Source: Neospora caninum Liverpool (lineage: Eukaryota > Apicomplexa > Conoidasida > Eucoccidiorida > Sarcocystidae). Taken from it: a DNA stretch of 64,000 nt. Location of the stretch: positions 217,920-281,919 of the forward strand of contig NC_018395.1 of the NCBI RefSeq assembly GCF_000208865.1. The letters are read 5' to 3'. Made by a program: the position numbers and the translations under genes. This document shows positions 22,429-36,145 of this stretch, piece by piece. Every line of letters starts with the position of its first letter. Positions within the stretch are counted from its first letter, which is position 1. The notes under the pieces were generated by a model. The model did no database searches and had not been told where the DNA came from. It was given only the letters and a program-made list of their open reading frames with translations.

Positions 22429-24525
22429 TCAGGTTTTTGTTGCGAGAACACCAAAGTGTGTCTTCGTCTGAGAGGGACAGACTAGGGTTCTTTGAATATG
22501 TAAAAAGCCTTTTGTGAGGGTCATTCTGTCCCCGCAGATGGCCTTCCTTGACGCTCCCTGCCGAAACAAAAAAATCTAGTGTTTGCAGGTCTTCCCAGGT
22601 TAACGCTACACGATCATCGATAAGTTGTGTCCTAATCGAACCGAATACTTCTCTCTAGCATAAATCCGGATCACGCCGTCTATAAGCACACAACGCATTC
22701 GAAAATCTGCATTTTCTCGCTGTCGTCCCTCCCCATAAGCATCGCAAAAATCAGACGCTTGTCCTTGTGCGCTATTTCGATGCATTGTGCTTGGCCGGCC
22801 ATGCAGAGCCAAGCACCTGCAATTGCCAAGCCCAGATCGCGAGTACTCCCGCGGGCATCGTGCGGTTCGGCCGGATCTGCTCATTTTCATCAGGATAAGC
22901 GTGCACGGATGGAACTCACTTCTGTCTCAAGTTGATGTTTGACGTTTGCGTAGCGACGAAGGAGGACTTCTCGCGCAGCTTCTCTGGTGCGTAAGAGTTC
23001 CTGTCTCCCGCTTTCGATTCGCGCGAGCAGTCCCTGCATCTCAACTCTTTGTTTTTGTCTCCAGACTTCCTCTTTCTTTTTGATCTGGGAATCGCGGAGC
23101 TTCTGCCAGTCGCGAACTTCTTGGGCTTCCAACGCGTCTGCCAACTCTTTCGCTTTCCTCGCTTGCCGATAGTTTTTTGCCCTGGCATGCATCGATTCTT
23201 GTTTCCGCAGCGTCAGCAGCTTCGCACTCCAACGAGGGACTCGAGGCTGCATGTCACAAGAGATTCTTTCCAGGTATAAGACGAGTTCCCTGTGCTGTCG
23301 CGCTTGAAGCTCACGCTCCATGGCTGCTGCACACAATCGACGATAAAAGCGTCCAGGCGTAAAAAGCTGAGGTCCGCCGGAAAAGGTGAAACAGGACGGT
23401 CACACAGTCTACGTGTATATAACGATATGCGTCCAACGGTAAACTTGCATATGCATAGCGGCAGGCGAGCCTATTGCGGCTTGGACGGCTGTAAAAATGG
23501 TCCTAAATATAATGAAGCGTAGAATTACACACTTTCACTGACAGGATGCATGGGTGCTCTTCAGATGCGCCTGCAGCACTTCCGTCTTGTGCGTTTTCCG
23601 CACGTATCCTTGGCCTGTGCTGGCTTACCGGCGTTCTCTTCGAAGGTCCGTACGTTCCTTTCCTGAACGGAAGAGGGAAAGACGCGTCCACACATGCGTG
23701 GTTTCAGAGCTACTCGTTTCTCCAGTGTTTGACACCGGACAGACTGGCATCCGCAGCACGTGACGAACACCTGGGGAATTCGTGAGGAACGTATCCCGGG
23801 CTGTTTACGGAAAGACGCGGATGCTGTTGAGTAAGGCCGACTTCACCACGTAACGACGCGTGCAACGCTGCTGAAAGCACCATAGTGAGACTCCAAAGAA
23901 GACGTCCTTCCTGAGTTCCTTAGGTGAGTACCCGTTTTCTGGAGAGGTTCTTCGAGAACTCTGGGGCCCTTGAAGACTATATACCACCGCCGCCCACTTA
24001 AAAAGTAGTTCCCTTCCCTGCGCGAGTCAACCGAAAAAAACTCTCGACGCCCTTCTTAAGAGAGGGCGCAGAAAACGTTTCTGAAACAGTGGAACGTGGC
24101 CATCGGCTCCGTGGCCAGGAGGGTGAGAAGAGGTGACGTCGCATCTCTACTTCTTAAGGCCGCTCCCAGGGCATGTGTTTCAAGAGCGGAGAGCGGCCGT
24201 GACGTCGAACGCCTACCCATGCATACTGGAATTTCACGCATTCTTCCTTGTGCGAGTCGTCAACGCACAGACGCTGTAACAAGTGAAGCGTCCTGAGCTG
24301 CTCCCGTCTGTTAATTTCTTCGTACGCCTGCAACTTCTCGATGTGAAAAGACACTTTTTCCGCTTCCTCGTACTCGCCTACACTCTCCAGCGCTTCCCTT
24401 CGCCGCTTCAACTGGGACAGTGCCCAAGACACTGTTTCTCCGTCGACAGAAACCGGCCGTCCTTCTGGAAGCGCCGGCTCCGTTTTCTGTCGATCGCCGT
24501 CGCAATCTCGCGATGACGGTCCCAT
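22429..24525 (-). CDS. Conserved-looking coiled-coil protein, four-exon model
   Basis: The ATG at 24525 has a GGACCATGGG context. Exons are 24217-24525, 23629-23662 (34 nt), 22920-23326 and a tentative last exon 22429-22467. Phases match, giving 262 residues. The 34-nt exon is supported by a strong GTAAGC donor and by joining FQYAW to ERNVRTFEENA without breaking the frame. Nearly the whole protein is predicted helical and charged, with heptad-like Leu spacing: LSQLKRRREALESVGEYEEA, then VPRWSAKLLTLRKQE, AKNYRQARKAKELADALEAQ and RRYANVKHQLE. The pattern W-S-x-x-L-L-x-L-R-K followed by A-K-x-Y-x-x-A resembles a family of cytoskeletal/ciliary coiled-coil proteins that I recall from ciliates and trypanosomatids. 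By inference it could belong to the tubulin-based apical or basal-body cytoskeleton. The 12-residue last exon is the weakest part. Confidence 0.62.
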
Positions 24526-27500
24526 GGTCCTTGGCTACCAGTCCCTTCGGGATGGGATGAGAGGACTTCCATAAATAATTTGTAAACAAAGACTGCATCT
24601 AAACGAAGAGCCATGTACAGAGAACAGAGAAAGGAATGGGGAACAACGGGTTTGTCGTGCGCGTCTATTTTCCTGGAGATTTGTAGACTGAGGCAACAGA
24701 TAACTACCAAGCCACAGGAGAGGAGAGCCTATCAAAGGGCCGCACGTCACGGGTTGCTGTGTTGTGACCCATCGCTTAACAATTATAGACAGAGGACGAT
24801 TTTCTGATTTTGGGGGGGGAGTAAATGCTCTCTCAAGTCACTCGCTTAAGCGAGAAACCGTTGGGATGCGCATATGTATAAAACACGAACTTGAGGGGAA
24901 CGTGATATTGACGCTGCCCTTGAAAGAAAGGTTGATGCTCAATGAACACTCGTCCACGTGGACACAAGCACACGTCAAACGCTCAGAAAAAGGACTTTCT
25001 GTTGCGCCCTCCGTCAACCCATGAGACACTAGGGTGCGTTCCGTTCTGGTCCTCCAAGACAGTCTTCCCCGTCCGCGAGAAGGACGATGAGTGGCGCACA
25101 GGCAGAGATGAACAGAGAGAGACAGAGAGAATAGAAGAGACGGCCAGAGACACACAAAACGCCAATTTGTGGAACGGAAATGTTTAGCACGTTCGAAATA
25201 TCTGAACTTGCAGAACGCGTCGAGAGAGTTCCTGCTGGGTGAGCTATTTTGTCTGGTACATTGGTCTCGAATTATTTTTCAAAAGTCGCTTTCTTTAGGG
25301 CCAACCGCACGCAAAGGCAGTACATACCACAGCGATAGTTGCAGAGACTTTATTTTGGAGCCACGAAGACAGTTCCGCTGGACTCCACGGTCACGAGTTA
25401 TTCAACGCCGAGACCCTGAACGCATATGTTTCCAAGGCCAGTCGAAACCGAGCAAGATACGGACTCTGGAAGTCTGGAAGAAGAGTGAAAGAACATGCGA
25501 AAGAGGGAAACTGGGTGAGGGAACTCAGCAGATCAAGGTTCGGTTGCGATGTATGCAGATACACGAACACCCATAGACGCTTCTGTCAAATCAAATCTGG
25601 AGTGGAGCAAAACAGGCGAAGATGGTTCTTTTGTATATGGACCTCGGTTTCCATTTTGGAATCTCTTCTCCCCTTCGTTTCCGTGGGGTTTGTGTGTATG
25701 TGTGTGTTTGCTATCCCAGTCGTGAACGGTTGGATTTCGTTTTTTGGGGCTGCATCCCATGTGCATGCTCTCGACTGGCTTCGGTGTTCGGTCTGGCATA
25801 GACCTCCGCCCCTTTCAGCAGAACAAAGAAGTCCAACAAAGCAGACCCGCTGAATCTGTTGTCTCTGCATTTCCTGTCTGTCGGCTTGTCCTTGGAGCAG
25901 CGTGTGCCATCGGACGAAGCATGCGCGGATTCGGGGCTGCTCAAGACGGCGCACAGGATAGCGTCCAGCTTCCACCTGAAAATCCTACAAATCTTCAACT
26001 TACCCAATGCGTTGTATGCTACAAAACACATGGTTGAGTCAGCGCCTCCGCCCATCGCCAGCGAGAGCCTACAATCGTCAGTGTATGAGCAAGTGGCGTT
26101 CCGACGCTACGGACAGCAAGCGATTTCCACGAAACATTCCGGGTCTTCGAGCAGCTCAAAGTGCAATGAGTGAAGAACACTGCTTCTGCTTAACGCGCAT
26201 GTAGCGCCCGCCAAGCAGCTGACTCAGCTGGTGCTAGAACGCTCACACTTGCTGGCGGACAGGATGTCGAAACAACGCGAACGGAGGCCTCAAGATCACA
26301 CCTTCAGCAGACACACGACCAACACACTTGGATAGAAACAAATTGCAGCTAGCATCTCCACTGCGCCAGAGAACCAAAGCGTTCTGCACGTCTGGCGGGC
26401 CAAGACGTTCTCCACGTTTTAGAGGAAAAGGTAGGCCAGGGAAGATGCAACCTCTGTTGGCTACGGGCGACATACGCGGAACACAATGAGAAAGGCCGGC
26501 AGCGCGTCGACCTTGGATACAGAGTCCAGGCATTAAGCGTCGTTGTTTCCCTAGTGCTCGAGGCCGATAGAAACGATGACGACAGCGTTGTCTCGTAGTA
26601 CGAAGGACGCAAACACTCCCGTCCGGCCGAAAAGCACGAAAGGTCGCCTTTGCCTGGCAGAAGCATGAAAGAAGTCATTCGAGGCCCAGCAATGGAAAGC
26701 GCCGACAGGCAACACAAGATTTAAGCAGACACGACAACACGGGCTTGGCATATCAAAGTTCCCAAACCCGCGCGCTGGTCCCGGAGGCCGACGAGGCAGA
26801 TGCGGTGATACTAGGACATCCAACAAAGAGCAAAGCACCTTTTTTTTCACAACTCACTCAAGCCTCGGGGAAAAAGAGGGGGCTGCGCGGGGCGAGAGCT
26901 CTATGATAAGTTGCTAGGACTGCAAATGCTCTTCGCTTCTTCTTGCCAGTTTTGCGTTCCCGTCTCCCTTCTTCGCGTCTTTTTCCACCAACCGTCCTCG
27001 CTCTCTCTCACTATTCCCAGGTTCTTCGCCATCCTGGCTGTCCAACACTCCCCATCTCGACTTGCGTGTCTCTGTGCTTTTCGCTTGTCTCTTCTTCAAC
27101 CTGTTTTTTGCTTCATTCGTTCGTTCCGTTCCCCTGCAACCTTTTGCACCGATATGGGGCCTTGGTCTCCTAATCATGACTAGGCTTGTCGGCACTCCGA
27201 CGCCAGTCACTATGTCTGCAGACCTCTTTGATGGCTTCCTTGACGCCACACCGCATCTCCTCGGGTTTCGTCGCTGTCAAACAAGCTCGCTATCTCCAGC
27301 GGAAAACATCTGCCAACTTTCTCCGAGCGCTCCGCTGAAGGCGCTGGACCCTCGACGATGGCAAGGTCGCGTGTGCCTTCGATGTGGCCCGGGCGACAAT
27401 CGCTACACAGCTATTCGTCTCATGCCTTACTTTTATCCATACAGATTCCTGAAGCCGAAACCAATGTTACATCTACTGATGTACTGGGATGCGCATTCAT

Positions 27501-29479
27501 CGATACACTCACTGGTCGTAGGACACAGACCCATGCTGCGACATCAGTCATTTCTATGCGTGGTGCACCCTTTGGTCAAAATCTACTGAATTGGTAAGCG
27601 AGCGTTCAACTCGCGCATCCACAGTGACAAAGAAGTTGTACACTAAACGATGTGATTCTCTTCTGTCAAGGTGAGGAGGCCGAAGATACACATGTTCTTT
27701 GTGGAGGGCTCGACTGGGAACCGTCGTTCGCAGCATTCCAGTGTGCCGGCCCCTCGCCGTGAGAAAGTATAGAGTATTGGGCATTCGGGCATACCAGGCG
27801 CTTCACTTAGAAAGAAAGGCTTTTTCTAGCAGGTGACACATGCATGTACATCGCTTGGACTGTAGCGAAACAGAGAGGTAGAGACATTCACCGTTGTGTA
27901 GGCAGGTGGAGACACTGAACGCACTCCTCGAGCTCCAAAAGAGTGGGTGTCTGCGTATGATTCGTTCGCCGCTTCTATACTAGAGGTGTGCCTCGTGCAG
28001 TGTGCTTCTGCCCGCCCCCGCTTTTTCTTCAAAGAGATCACGTATCTCTCCAGATGGAGCGTCGCGAAGACAAATCTGCACACCACAAGCCGTTACAAAG
28101 AGCTCTAAAAAAGGCATGTCTGTCTCAGAGGTCCAGCGACGGTGTCGAGGCTTTCCGGAGAAGCGCATGCACCGAGCAGCCTGCTGTTGTTTTCCTGCGT
28201 CTTTCGCGTTTGTGGACGACGGGACGTCTCGTGCTGCTGTTCACGGGCTTTTCGTCCTTGTTGTCGCTGAGAAATCTGCTTGTTAGAACGTTCCTCGCGA
28301 AAAAGGAGAGTGGGGGAGGGCGGCCAGAACGCCATTTGTTTCGCTGGCTCCATCGACAAACTTTCCCAAGGGCCGATCCGAGGTCGGTTCCACACGCGCC
28401 AGCAGCAAAGATTTCACGAAGCCTTCTCTCCTTCCCTTCTTTCGACTTACGCTTCCCCTGTTTGAGGCGGTCTTCCATAGACAAATGGGCGTTAGACAGG
28501 CGCGGGAAATCTTTTCTCTCCCGTCCCCTTCGCCCCGGTCACTCGAGAACCGAAGGGGGGTATCTCGCGTTTCCCCGGGGAAAAGAAAACGGCTATGTTT
28601 CTGCCGTTGGCGAGCGATGGAAAGGAGTCGAGAATCCAACTTTTTTTCGTTAGCTTCCTCGTCCACTTGAACCTTTTCCGCACCGTCTCTCTCCCGAGAG
28701 GCGCCCTGTCATAATTTCAACTTCGGATAGGAACGAGCGCCTTTCCTCTCTGCGCTGTCCGCTCTCTTTCTTGTCGTCTTCCCAACAGAGAACGGCGCGC
28801 ATGCCGTAGCACCTCTCCCGCCAATGCTTGCATTCTTTGCTCTTTTCCCCCGGATCAGAACAGATGAGAGAGGCATGCGGAAACCGGCAGTCGGATTCCC
28901 TGCCGATCTCCCCTCTCGCGTCGTTCCCCTCTGCCGAGCAGTTCCAACCCTAGCTGCATGACAGCGCGGTAGGCCTCGCCGACTTGTGCGTTGAGACCGC
29001 CTTTCACGGTCTCTTCTTTCCAAATCCCCCCGTCAGTCAGTCATCCGCTGTGAGAATCCCCGGTCCCCCCACGCGTTTGCGTCGACTTTGAAACCCAAAG
29101 TGGAAAAACAGTGAAACGTGGAAGAGCGGGTGGCCTCTCGGTGTCTTGTGAGAGAACCCGCTTGCTGTCGAAACGATCGGTTTTCGACGAACTCGCTGTG
29201 TTGAGTTTTCCACCTGATTCCAGCGGAGCTTCGAGAGTGCTTGAGTCTTCGCTGAGGTGTCTGCGGAGACACCCAAAACGCTTCTGTGTCCGCATTTTCT
29301 TGTGTATGTTCCTTTTGCCGCGTTGCTTCCGTCCCACGGACTTCCGAACCTCAAACCTGTATCTACCTTCTGTGTGTGCGCTCACCTTGCGCGTGTTTGG
29401 AGTTCCCTTTCCGTCTCGCGGTCCGCGCTCCGACGGCTCGCTCGCTTCTCTCCGTGATTTTCGCCCTCTCTCTGGAACC
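24526..29479. other. Long intergenic region between divergent genes
   Basis: Five kilobases separate the start of the minus-strand coiled-coil gene from the start of the plus-strand SNF2 gene, so promoters for both should lie here. No confident gene was found. An ATG at 28477 on the minus strand reads MEDRLKQGK and then meets a perfect GTAAGT donor in good frame. This could be the first exon of a minus-strand gene, but no partner exon was found between 24.6 and 28.4 kb. The region from about 28.5 to 29.48 kb is probably the SNF2 5' UTR and promoter. Confidence 0.4.
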
Positions 29480-32400
29480 ATGTCGGCGCGATGTGTCGAT
29501 TGGAAGAGGTACATGTACGACGGCGGGAAGAATGCCGCACCTGTGCAGCAAGTGAACGGCCTCCCGCGCATTCCTCGCGCTCGAAAACTCGCTGACGAAC
29601 TGCTGGGGCTGAGCGAGGCAGAGCCCGATGTGCGAGGCGGCGAAGCCGGCGTCGGCGAGAAGACGCAAAGCCGCCCAAGCTCGCCTCGATTCGCCAAGCC
29701 GGAGCGGCGGAGCAGCCGCGGGAGCGACGACCGGAGACCTGGCAATCACGCAGATCGCCCCAGCGGAGACAGCGCGTCGCGGGCACTCTCTCCACGATCC
29801 CCAGGAGGCTCGGGCGTCTCGCCGCCTCGACAGCACGCCGGACGCTTCGACAAGACACGCGAACGCGAGGACACGGAGAGACAAAAAAGGGAGCGAGAGA
29901 GAGGGTGGGAAAGGGACAGCGAGAGAAAGAGGGAGCGAGAGAGAGGGCCTTCTTATGGAGAGCGGAGTGCTGGCTCTTTCTCTTCGGTGATTTCCTCCGC
30001 ACGCTCCGGGTCTGCGTCGTCCGGCTTTTTTGCAGGAAGGAAAGCAGAGGCCGGAGACCGGCGAGAGCATTGGGGACACCGAGCAGAAGGCAGCCCGCGA
30101 GCACCCTCTTCGGGTCCCAACTCGCCGACGACTGGGGATGCGCCAGGACGAGTTGTCGCGCCTTCCGCGAAAGGTTCGACCGGAAAGGACGTGTCCGAGT
30201 CAAAAAGTGGAGAGACCCACGGGGATCGAGCTCGCGAGTCTTTGGACATCTTTCGGGAGGAGCACGCGAACGGCGCGACGGCGCGCGACACAAAAGAGGA
30301 AGACGGAACCGCTGACAGCAAAGAAATCAAAAACGAAAAGACGGAAGTGAGAGTGGGGCCGAGCAGCAGCGGGAGGCCCACACACTGCGCTTCGGCTGTC
30401 CGGACAGCGGACGAGACCCCAGGTGCTTCTCCGCAGGCGCCTTCGTCTTCTTCAAAAGAAACTGAGGTGGGGCGAGCTCCCGACAGAGACAGGAGCGAGA
30501 CAGCAAGCAGCGGAGCCAGCGAAGGGCCCGCGGACGCCGGCAGGACCCAGGAGCCAGGCACCTTCGCTTCTCTCTGCAGTAGCCCGTCGAATAGGCTGAT
30601 GTGTCTCCATTCGTCCTTCTCCGCGATTGCCGCGCAAAAGGCAGGGAGAAGTCTCAAGGACGACGCAGAGGGAACCGCTCAACCGCCGCGAGGGCCTTGG
30701 CTGGTGCGGCAGCGCGGCTTGCCGTCGTCCGCGCTTCCGCGGTCGCACGGAGCTCCCGGCGAAAAGAGGAAGGCCGAGGAAACAGAGCCAAGTCCTTCCA
30801 GTCCGACCCCCAAAAAGCCCAGATGCGAGGGTGAGAAAGACAGCGCAGAGGACCCGGAGAAGCAAGCGCAGCCAGAGAAGGCAGGGAACACAGCGCATCT
30901 CGAGGCCGACACGCCCAAGGAGAAGCCACGGAGTTCTCAGAGTGGGAAGGACGCGGCGTGTGGGGTGTCTCCGAGCCAGGCCTCGTCTCCGAGTGTGAAG
31001 AGGCTCCGCGGGAAGCGTCGTCGCCTCATTCGCGTCGGCTCGCCAGGGTCGAGCGACGACGACTCTGCCGTTTCCCACGGGGGGGGGTCGACTGTCTCCG
31101 TGGCCTCGGAGAGTCCGTCACCCGCCCGCAGGTCCACGCGCGCCTCGCTCCCGGACGTCAAGGGCGCCAAGGCTGGCAAGGGTGGCGAGGAGACAGGCAA
31201 GGTTGGCGACAAGCTGCGAGCGTCAGGACCGTCTGTGGCGTCGCGTGCGTCTTCGCCGCAGCCGTCGCCGTCTTCAGAGTGTTCCGTTTTGGTTCTCGAC
31301 TCTGAGACGTCGTCCTCGGAGGCGAGCAGCGACGAAGAAGACGCACTGGAGGCGTTGCAGGAGTGCTTCACTGAAAGCGCAGAGATGACGGCGCGCCTCG
31401 TCCAGGCGCTGGGCGGGTCGGAGAAGCACGGACAGGCCGACGTCGCCGAGAAGATCGGGCGGGGCCGGTGTCACCCTGAGAAGTCGTTTGCGCTGCCTCC
31501 GGACCTGAGCCGGCACACGTCGTCGGTCGTGGAGCGCCTGAAGGAGTATCAGCAGTGCGGCGTTCACTGGCTGATCACTCTCCACGAGGCGAACCGGAAC
31601 GGCATTCTCGCCGACGAAATGGGTCTGGGGAAGACGGCGCAGACCTGCGTGTTCCTCAACTACCTCTACCAGAGCGGCATTCTGACCAGTCCGACGATAA
31701 TCGCCGCTCCCGCGTCGCTTCTCGACAACTGGATGAAGGAGCTGGAAGTCTGGGCTCCGTTCCTCGCTCCGGACCGCGTGATGAAGTACCACGGGAAGCA
31801 GACGGAGCGCAGAGAGATGGCTGTTCAGTTCCTCGACTCTCTCGACTCGGACGACAAATTCCTCGTCATGGTCACCTCAATCAACACCCTCACGTCCAAG
31901 TGGGACATCCAGTACCTCCGGCAAATCCGCGAACTCTCCTACCTCGTCGTCGACGAGGCACACTCGCTGAAAAACAAAGACAGCCTCGTGTACAAAAAAC
32001 TGAACAAAACTCTGAAATGCGACCGCCGGCTCCTCCTCACTGGGTAATCGAAATGGGCCACACGGGGAAGACACGCGACTGCTTTTGCTTCTTCAGTCGA
32101 GCTGTCTCTGAGTCGAGCCGACACAGACGCGGAGGTTCCTGCAGCGCAGAGGGGGGAGGCTTCAGCGAATGTGCGTGTTTTTTTTGTTTCGAAGCGTTTT
32201 TTTTGCTCCCGCCTTAGCCACAAGCGTGTGTGGACACTCTGTCGCCTGCGCTCGGGCCGCGTCTCTTCAGGTCGCCGATTCAAAATCGCACGTCGGAGCT
32301 TCGCAATCTCCTGCTCTTCCTCATGCCGGCCGTCTTCGATGGGGACTCCCTCGACCTCGCCCTCAAGGCCTTCTACCGGCAGACGCGCCGCCAGAAAGCC

Positions 32401-34498
32401 GCGGAACACCGGAGACAACGGCGGCTAGCTGCAGCCGGCGCTAGCTCCGCTGGCGGGCGGGACGGTGAGGCCGGGAACGTGTCTCCGAAGACGGCAGAAG
32501 AAGCGCAGTCGTCAGAGTCCTCCAGTGGAAATCCTCAAACCAAAATCCTTCCGTCGCCCGCCACGAACCCGTCTGCTTCCTCCTGTTCTTCTGCGTCAGT
32601 TGAAACAAATGGAGACGCGAAACCTGTGGACGGAGTCAGTGCCTGGCCAGCCTCGGAGTCCTGCGAGGTGTTGGAGCCTTCTGGGAGAACGGAAAACGGC
32701 GAGAGCAGCCTGATTGGTGAGCTGCGAAAATCGGGGGAGACGGCACGGAGTTTGCTGGATGTGCTGACTGCGGGGGGTTTTCCGTCCGGCTCGCCACCCG
32801 AGTTGAATTCTTTCTTGCTTGAAGGGGCGAACGCGAAGGTTGCGGCGAAGGAAGACGAGGCAGCGGCGTGTCAGCAGGCTGCAGAAGTCGAGTGTCTCCA
32901 ACGCATTCTATCACCCTTCATTCTCCGCCGTCTGAAGAACGAAGTTCTCGGCTGTCTCCCCAAGAAGAAGAACGTCGTGCTCAGATGCGAAATGCAGGGC
33001 CGGCAAAAAGAGCTGTACATTCAAGAAATCCACACCTGGCAGTCGGAGTTGACGCGCTCCCTCGAAAAACTCACCTCCGAGCTCACCGGCCAACCGCCGT
33101 CGCCTTCTTCTGGCGTCTCTGTAGAGGCGGCTGGGAGGGCGGCGAGCTCCAGCAGTGAGAAGCCGTCGGGCCAGGGATCTCTCGATGCCGCCAAGGCCGG
33201 TCCGAGTCTGGAGAGCGACGAGCCGCGGTCAGCCGTGAAAAAAGGCAACCCGCGTGGCGATGAGTACCCCGATGCGTCTCCCGCGCAGCCTGTCGCCTGC
33301 TGCGCGGGAGAGAACGGGGACGGAGGCGCGAAAGGCTGCGTGTCGCAGAAGGACCAAGACGCGACCGACGCCAGTGCGCAGGCGCCGAACAACCTGGCAA
33401 ACTCGCCTGCCGACAGCTCGCCACTCGGCAACGACGGAGAGCGCACCGCGGGCGACCTCGAAGGACTGAGTGTCGGAAAAGGGCCGAAGAGAGGTGCTGC
33501 GCTCGCCGCGCCTGCGAAAAAGAAATTCGTCAATTCTCTCCTCGCCCGCTTGCGACGCATCTGCAACCACCCTGTCCTCATGCAGGGTGCCTACACGAAC
33601 ACGCAACTCGAGGTGAGGACTGCATGCACCTTGCAACTCGTCTGTCGCCCTCGCATGCGTCCCACTTGTCCACAGAGCTTCAGACAAAGAGCGTGTCAGA
33701 TATATACATATATATATATATGTATTAATATATATATGTATTTATATGTATGTTTACATGTATGTTTATATGCATGTTTATATATGTATATATTTATATG
33801 TATTTATATATATGTGCGTTTGAATAGGTCTGCTTTCGTGGATCTGTACTGGGGAACATTTGCAGTCACCGCGCACGCCGTTCCGTCCTCCGTCGCTGGG
33901 GCGAGGTTCCCTGTTTCCCCTGGTAAAATGGAGTTGTTAGGTTCCGGAAAAAGCGGCGCGTGTTTTGGGAGTTTGTCGCTGACCGGACCCCGAGGTCTGT
34001 TTTCGTGGTATGGCAGGAGGCAACGTCCCTCTGTGTTTCTGCGTGACGGGCTGCGCAGGAAATCGTGCACCACTTTTGGCTGAGAGTGGATGGGTTCAAG
34101 GGGAATCCGCAAGAGAAAGTCGACGAGGAAATTCGCAAGTGGAGCGACTACGAAATCCATCAGGTGAGAGAGACGCTCTCCGCGTCTCCAGACTGTCTGG
34201 GTGCAGAGGAAGGCGGCGAGTCGGCGTCTCGAAGCCGCGGGATCGAGAAAGGTTTCCGCACGAAAAATCCCGTGAACGGCTCTCAGTGGATGCTTAGGTA
34301 CAGACGCAGTTTTTCGTGTGTGAACGCCGCGCCTCCCGCTTCGCTCTTTTCCTTTTCGAGGCTTTGCCGCGCCTGCCTTCGACGCTGAGGCTCTCTCGCA
34401 GGACGCGCGACCTGCCAATATAGATATGGAAACGCCATATATATATGCATATATATATATATACATATATATACATATATATATACATATATATATAC

Positions 34499-34530
<32 letters not shown>

Positions 34531-36114
34531 GGATCTATGTATATATGTATATGTATATTTGTGTTTGTATGTGCATATCCATACATGTGGGTGCGAGTGT
34601 GCGTAGCGTGGATGTCTTTGCAGAGCGGAAAGTCTGTTTCGGGTGTCCGGTTTCCTGTGGGGTGTCTGTGTTTAGGCGATCCAGCAGCAGGTTTCTCAGG
34701 GGGACTCCCGTCTCGCTCACCTCTTGCTCCCCAAGGAGATGGTGATGGACAGTGCGAAGATCCGGTAGGCAGAAAGCGGCTTTCTCGTTCGCCGGTTCAC
34801 AGGCACTGCATTTCTTCTGGCCTTCCTTCAAACGAGACGCCGTTCGGACTTTGAGCATTCAACCTCTTGTCTGGTTTAATGGACGTGGATACGTGTACAT
34901 ACACACATATGTATCGCCTTGTATTCGCATGCTTGTGCATGTGTTCATGTGTGCTTCCCAAACATATATAGGTACATATATAGGTGTATATATAGGTACA
35001 TAGATATGTATCTGTGCATGTTGAGGGAAAGGTTGCCCGTTTTCCGGTGCCGAGTGTGTGTCGCCACCTGTGTGTGTGCTTGCACATGTGGAAGGCGCAT
35101 GCAGATTGAAATTTTTTCCCTTTTCGTGGGGGTGTGTGCGCATGTTTCTGCGTGGCAGGAAGATGATTGAGATTGTTTCGGAGATCAAGAAAAAGGGCGA
35201 GAAGGCGCTGATTTTCAGCCAGTACACGACGTACTTGGACGTCGTTGAGGAGTGTTTGACGACGTTTTGCGGCGACATCGGCAAATGTCGTCTCGACGGT
35301 TCGACCGCCGTGGAGGATCGTCAGGCTTTGGTGGATGAATTCAGCACAAATCCTGAACTGACGCTTTTCCTCCTCTCCACAAAAGCTGGGGGACAGGGAC
35401 TCAACCTCACAGCTGCACGAACCGTCATTCTTATGGACCAGGTCAGAAAAGGACACTCCGCACGCACCTCCTAAGCCCGAGAGACGCTTCCAGCCGTTTG
35501 CACCGGGGAAGTCTCTCCAAAGACAAACACAGATCCCTCCTTTGCAGAAGGTCAAGCCTGAGACACACGCGACACATAGGGCAGGAACTCAGAAACCAGA
35601 TGGCAAGGTCACCGGAAAGGATCTGTATCATATATTGCTACATCTCACATCTCTATACATACGTATATATATATATATATATGTATTTGTATATATATGT
35701 ATGTATATGTATATGTATAGACAGGGAGATGCCGATGTGTGCGTGTGTCGACGTATGTAGATGTGCACTTTAAGAGGATGTATGGCTGTGTGTGTGTGTG
35801 TGTAAATTGAAGTGTGTGGATACCCGTGAGCGTGCGGATCTCTCTCTGCAGAGAGCGAGGAGGAGGCAGGCCGCCTGTCGCGCTGCCTCGGAGTCTTCAC
35901 TGCAGCAGACCGAGCGTGAAGGGAAAACGTCTCTGTTCTCGTTCTTTCTGTTGATCGTCTTAGGACTGGAATCCACAGAACGACCGACAAGCTGAGGATC
36001 GAGTTCACCGCCTCGGCCAAACACAGGATGTCACAATCTACCGACTCTGTTGCCGAGGCACCGTCGAAGAATCCATTCTCAAGGTCAGCACATCGACTCT
36101 CGGCAGCACGTGAA

Positions 36115-36145
<31 letters not shown>

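Noticed and set aside
29111..29479. Extension of the SNF2 protein to an upstream in-frame ATG
   Set aside because: The extra 123 residues look like translated UTR. The ATG at 29480 has a better context and begins a more protein-like sequence, though the longer form cannot be strictly excluded.
29363..30657. Long minus-strand open frames
   Set aside because: These are shadows of the Arg/Glu/Ser-rich SNF2 first exon, with no motif or splice support.
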